7,537 bases of DNA from Candidatus Kaiserbacteria bacterium (lineage in GTDB: Bacteria; Patescibacteriota; Minisyncoccia; Phycocordibacterales; UBA2100): positions 1 to 7,537 of the forward strand of contig JANLIP010000067.1 of assembly GCA_024654165.1 (NCBI GenBank), given 5' to 3'. A model generated the notes under the pieces. The model worked only from the letters and a program-made list of their open reading frames with translations. It searched no databases and was not told the DNA's origin. A program made the position numbers and the translations under genes. Within the stretch, counting starts at the first letter, position 1. The number at the start of each line of letters is the position of its first letter. Shown one piece after another: positions 5,564-7,537 of this stretch.

Positions 5564-5603
5564 ATTATTAGTTTGTCTTCGGTTATTAGTTATTAATTAT
5601 TAG
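5564..5603. promoter_or_regulatory. A/T-rich tract with three TTATTAG repeats
   Basis: TTATTAG occurs at 5565-5571, 5583-5589 and 5597-5603 within a strongly A/T-rich stretch about 100-140 nt before the surface-protein gene. TTGATA (5555-5560) resembles a -35, but no -10 lies at proper spacing. The tract may act as a promoter with upstream element or as binding sites. Confidence 0.3.
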
Positions 5604-5604
5604 G

Positions 5605-5680
5605 GGACACAAATACGCGTACGAATTCTTGTCGAAAGAGTTTGTGTGCGGCCCGTCACACGAACAAGTTCGTGTGTCCG
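5605..5680 (+). promoter_or_regulatory. Leader with mutually exclusive hairpins before the surface-protein gene
   Basis: A perfect 9-bp stem CACACGAAC / GTTCGTGTG with a 2-nt loop occupies 5657-5676. Upstream, ACACAAA (5607-5613) can pair with TTTGTGT (5641-5647), while the overlapping GGACACA (5605-5611) can pair instead with TGTGTCC (5673-5679), which would break the 9-bp stem. This allows switching in a leader RNA, or may only stabilise a highly expressed message. Confidence 0.4.
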
Positions 5681-5705
5681 GGTGAAAAGGTCAATATAAC
5701 AACTT

Positions 5706-7537
5706 ATGAGTAAATCATTAGCAACAAAAAATGTTGCAGGAGTGCTCATTGGCATGGGCTTGGTTCTCGCGTTCACGTTCTCATTCGCCACGACGGCGAA
5801 GGCGGACGCGCTCTCGGATCTTCAGGCGCAAGTCAATGCGCTTCTCGCACAAATAGCCGCTCTGCAGGGCGGTTCGGCTTCCCAACAAACAGGGGGACTC
5901 GCCTGCGGACTCACCTTCACGCAAAGCCTAACAATAGGTAGCACGGGAAGTGAGGTAATGGCAGTTCAAAAATTCCTGAACAGCGTTGACGGCACGCAAG
6001 TCGCAACGACCGGCGCAGGTTCTCCGGGTAACGAAACTTCGTACTTCGGCGGATTAACGAGGGCGGCAGTTTCCAAGTTCCAGCAAAAGTACGGCATCTC
6101 GCCGACAGCCGGATACTGGGGACCAATCTCGCGCGCGAAGGCAAACAGCCTCTGCGCCGCGAATCCTCCGGTAGTTACGCCTCCGGGCACCGTTCCTCCG
6201 GTAGTAACCCCAACAGGTCCTGGAATCACGATCTCGGCATCGGTACAGCCGGCTAACTCTTTGGCTCCCGGCGGAGCATCTCGCGTTCCGTTCACTACAT
6301 TCACTCTCACCAACAACACAGGTGCAGCAGTGACTGTAAACGGAATCACGGTACAGAGGGCTGGGCTCGCAGTTGATGCGGTCTTCTCCGGCGTCGTTCT
6401 GGTAGACGAACAAGGTCTACAGATTGACATCGCGAAGACTCTTAACTCCAACCATCAGGCAATCGTCGGCGGTACGTTCACTCTGAACGCCGGCCAGACG
6501 AAGACCTACACGGTTGCGGGCAACATGCAGACGGCGGCTACTCTCGCTTCATACGCGGGACAGGTCGTTTCTATCTCTGTTGTCGGCGTGAACACTTCCG
6601 TTCCGGTAAACGGCTCTCTCCCAATCACGGGAGCCAGCCAGACAATCAACTCAACTTTGACGGTCGGCTCGGTCACGACGAACATTTCGTCTCTTGACCC
6701 GAACTCGGCGCAGACAAAGAACATCGGCGACACAGGCCTCAGGTTCTCCGGCCTCCGCTTCACTGCGGGCTCTGCTGAAGATCTGAAGCTCTACTCTGTC
6801 CGATGGCGCTTGAACGGCACGGTTTCTGCGAACGACCTCGCGAATATCACGACGGTTGTAAGCGGAACCAGCTATCCGACAACGGTTTCTACGGACGGCC
6901 GCTACTTTACGGCGCTCTTCCCGGGCGGTATCCTCATCACGAAGGGTAACTCGGTGGACGTCACGATTCAGGGCGACGTCGTAGGCACCAATGCTTCCGG
7001 CCGCGTCGCGCAGTTTGACGTAGACAAGACTTCCGACGTTTACTTCGTCGGCCAGCTCTATGGCTACGGCGTCGCGCCGTCGGCAGGTTCAACGGCACTC
7101 AGCACCGCTGCAACGCACGCATCTGCCATTACGGCAGTCACGCCGTGGTACCAGGGTTCAACATTCTCAATCTCTGGCGCTTCGGTAACGACAATCAGCA
7201 AGGCGACTTCGGTCCCTGCGCAAAATGTCGCGGTTAACGTCTCTAACCAGCCTTTGGGCGGGTATGTGACGAACTTTACCGGCGAGGCGGTTTCAGTTCA
7301 GGGACACACGTTCACTATCGCAACTTCTTCAGGGCAGTCGGGCTACATCACGAGCGTTTCCATCTACGATGAAAACGGCGCGGTAGTCGCGGGTCCGGTT
7401 GATGCTTCCGGTGTGGGCTCTACGCTTACCTTCACGGACACGATTACGTATCCGACAGGTTTGCACACATGGACAATCAAAGGCAAGGTTCCTTCCACCT
7501 ACACAAACGGCGGAACAATCCAGCTTTCAACGACTCC
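5706..7537 (+). CDS. Exported surface (S-layer-like) protein with peptidoglycan-binding domain, C-terminus outside window
   Basis: 610 codons are visible without a stop. Residues 1-33 are a signal peptide (KSLATKN, a hydrophobic core at 11-28, cleavage after A31-K32-A33). Residues 35-55 (ALSDLQAQVNALLAQIAALQG) form a short coiled coil. Residues 67-150 match a peptidoglycan-binding type 1 domain: SLTIGSTGSEVMAVQKFLNS, later LTRAAVSKFQQKYGISPTAG and YWGPISRAKANSLC. It is bracketed by C67 and C150, a likely disulfide. A Pro/Val/Thr linker with two PPVVTP units (154-170) leads to Thr/Ser/Val-rich beta-sandwich regions, with no catalytic motif seen. It is probably anchored in the cell wall as a surface-layer or adhesive protein. 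Codons are rich in C and G at third positions (acg, gcg, tcg), unlike the neighbours. No Shine-Dalgarno lies at normal distance: AAAAGG is 15 nt away and TATAAC 5 nt before the ATG. Confidence 0.9.
   Translation, partial: MSKSLATKNVAGVLIGMGLVLAFTFSFATTAKADALSDLQAQVNALLAQIAALQGGSASQQTGGLACGLTFTQSLTIGSTGSEVMAVQKFLNSVDGTQVATTGAGSPGNETSYFGGLTRAAVSKFQQKYGISPTAGYWGPISRAKANSLCAANPPVVTPPGTVPPVVTPTGPGITISASVQPANSLAPGGASRVPFTTFTLTNNTGAAVTVNGITVQRAGLAVDAVFSGVVLVDEQGLQIDIAKTLNSNHQAIVGGTFTLNAGQTKTYTVAGNMQTAATLASYAGQVVSISVVGVNTSVPVNGSLPITGASQTINSTLTVGSVTTNISSLDPNSAQTKNIGDTGLRFSGLRFTAGSAEDLKLYSVRWRLNGTVSANDLANITTVVSGTSYPTTVSTDGRYFTALFPGGILITKGNSVDVTIQGDVVGTNASGRVAQFDVDKTSDVYFVGQLYGYGVAPSAGSTALSTAATHASAITAVTPWYQGSTFSISGASVTTISKATSVPAQNVAVNVSNQPLGGYVTNFTGEAVSVQGHTFTIATSSGQSGYITSVSIYDENGAVVAGPVDASGVGSTLTFTDTITYPTGLHTWTIKGKVPSTYTNGGTIQLSTT

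Noticed and set aside
4934..5705. tRNA, tmRNA, SRP RNA or RNase P RNA in the gene-free region
   Set aside because: No TTCGA-type T-loop with acceptor stem, no CCA end, and none of the conserved SRP, tmRNA or RNase P sequence blocks were seen.
5966..6451. 161-codon open frame on the minus strand
   Set aside because: It is antisense to the surface-protein gene, whose signal peptide and peptidoglycan-binding domain are clear; the protein-like Pro/Val stretch mirrors the PPVVTP linker.

Overview
The window looks like a chromosomal segment from a Candidate Phyla Radiation (Patescibacteria) bacterium, most likely Parcubacteria-like. The grounds are a secreted coiled-coil plus peptidoglycan-binding surface protein of the type common in that group, an ftsK / small membrane protein / recA cluster, a winged-helix protein of unknown function, and no well-placed Shine-Dalgarno sequence at any of the main starts. 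TGA, TAG and TAA all serve as stops, and no TGA lies inside the long frames, so the standard bacterial code applies. The lineage is an inference; no database was searched.

Minus strand, 3875 down to 1: ftsK (DNA translocase, complete, 749 aa), a possible 56-aa ORF overlapping the ftsK end, a small membrane-anchored protein with an Ig-like domain (134 aa), then recA, cut by the window edge. FtsK (terminus segregation and dimer resolution) and RecA (homologous recombination) are functionally linked. A 25-bp imperfect inverted repeat (1460-1484 / 1576-1600) covers the start codon of the small membrane protein.

3876-4135: a divergent intergenic region with two short hairpins, one copy of a 26-bp palindromic repeat, a TATAAT box and two GTCT...AGAC inverted repeats next to the start of the plus-strand gene.

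Plus strand, 4136-4933: a 265-aa helical protein with a C-terminal winged-helix domain, of unknown function and possibly autoregulatory.

4934-5705: 772 bases without a convincing gene but rich in structure. It holds a candidate ncRNA of about 130 nt with its own promoter and intrinsic terminator (4923-5090), a second TATAAT followed by two hairpins (5149-5220), a palindrome cluster (5340-5390), a long imperfect hairpin (5437-5489), an A/T hairpin (5514-5540) and a possibly switchable leader (5605-5680).

5706-7537: the start of a large exported surface protein (signal peptide, coiled coil, peptidoglycan-binding domain, beta-rich repeats), running off the window.

The most notable point is a 26-bp palindrome present twice. 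One copy is intergenic. The other lies in frame inside recA and matches a 9-residue excess over the usual RecA sequence. The copies differ at only two positions, and those two changes compensate each other in the stem. This resembles a small mobile palindromic element that can insert into coding sequence.
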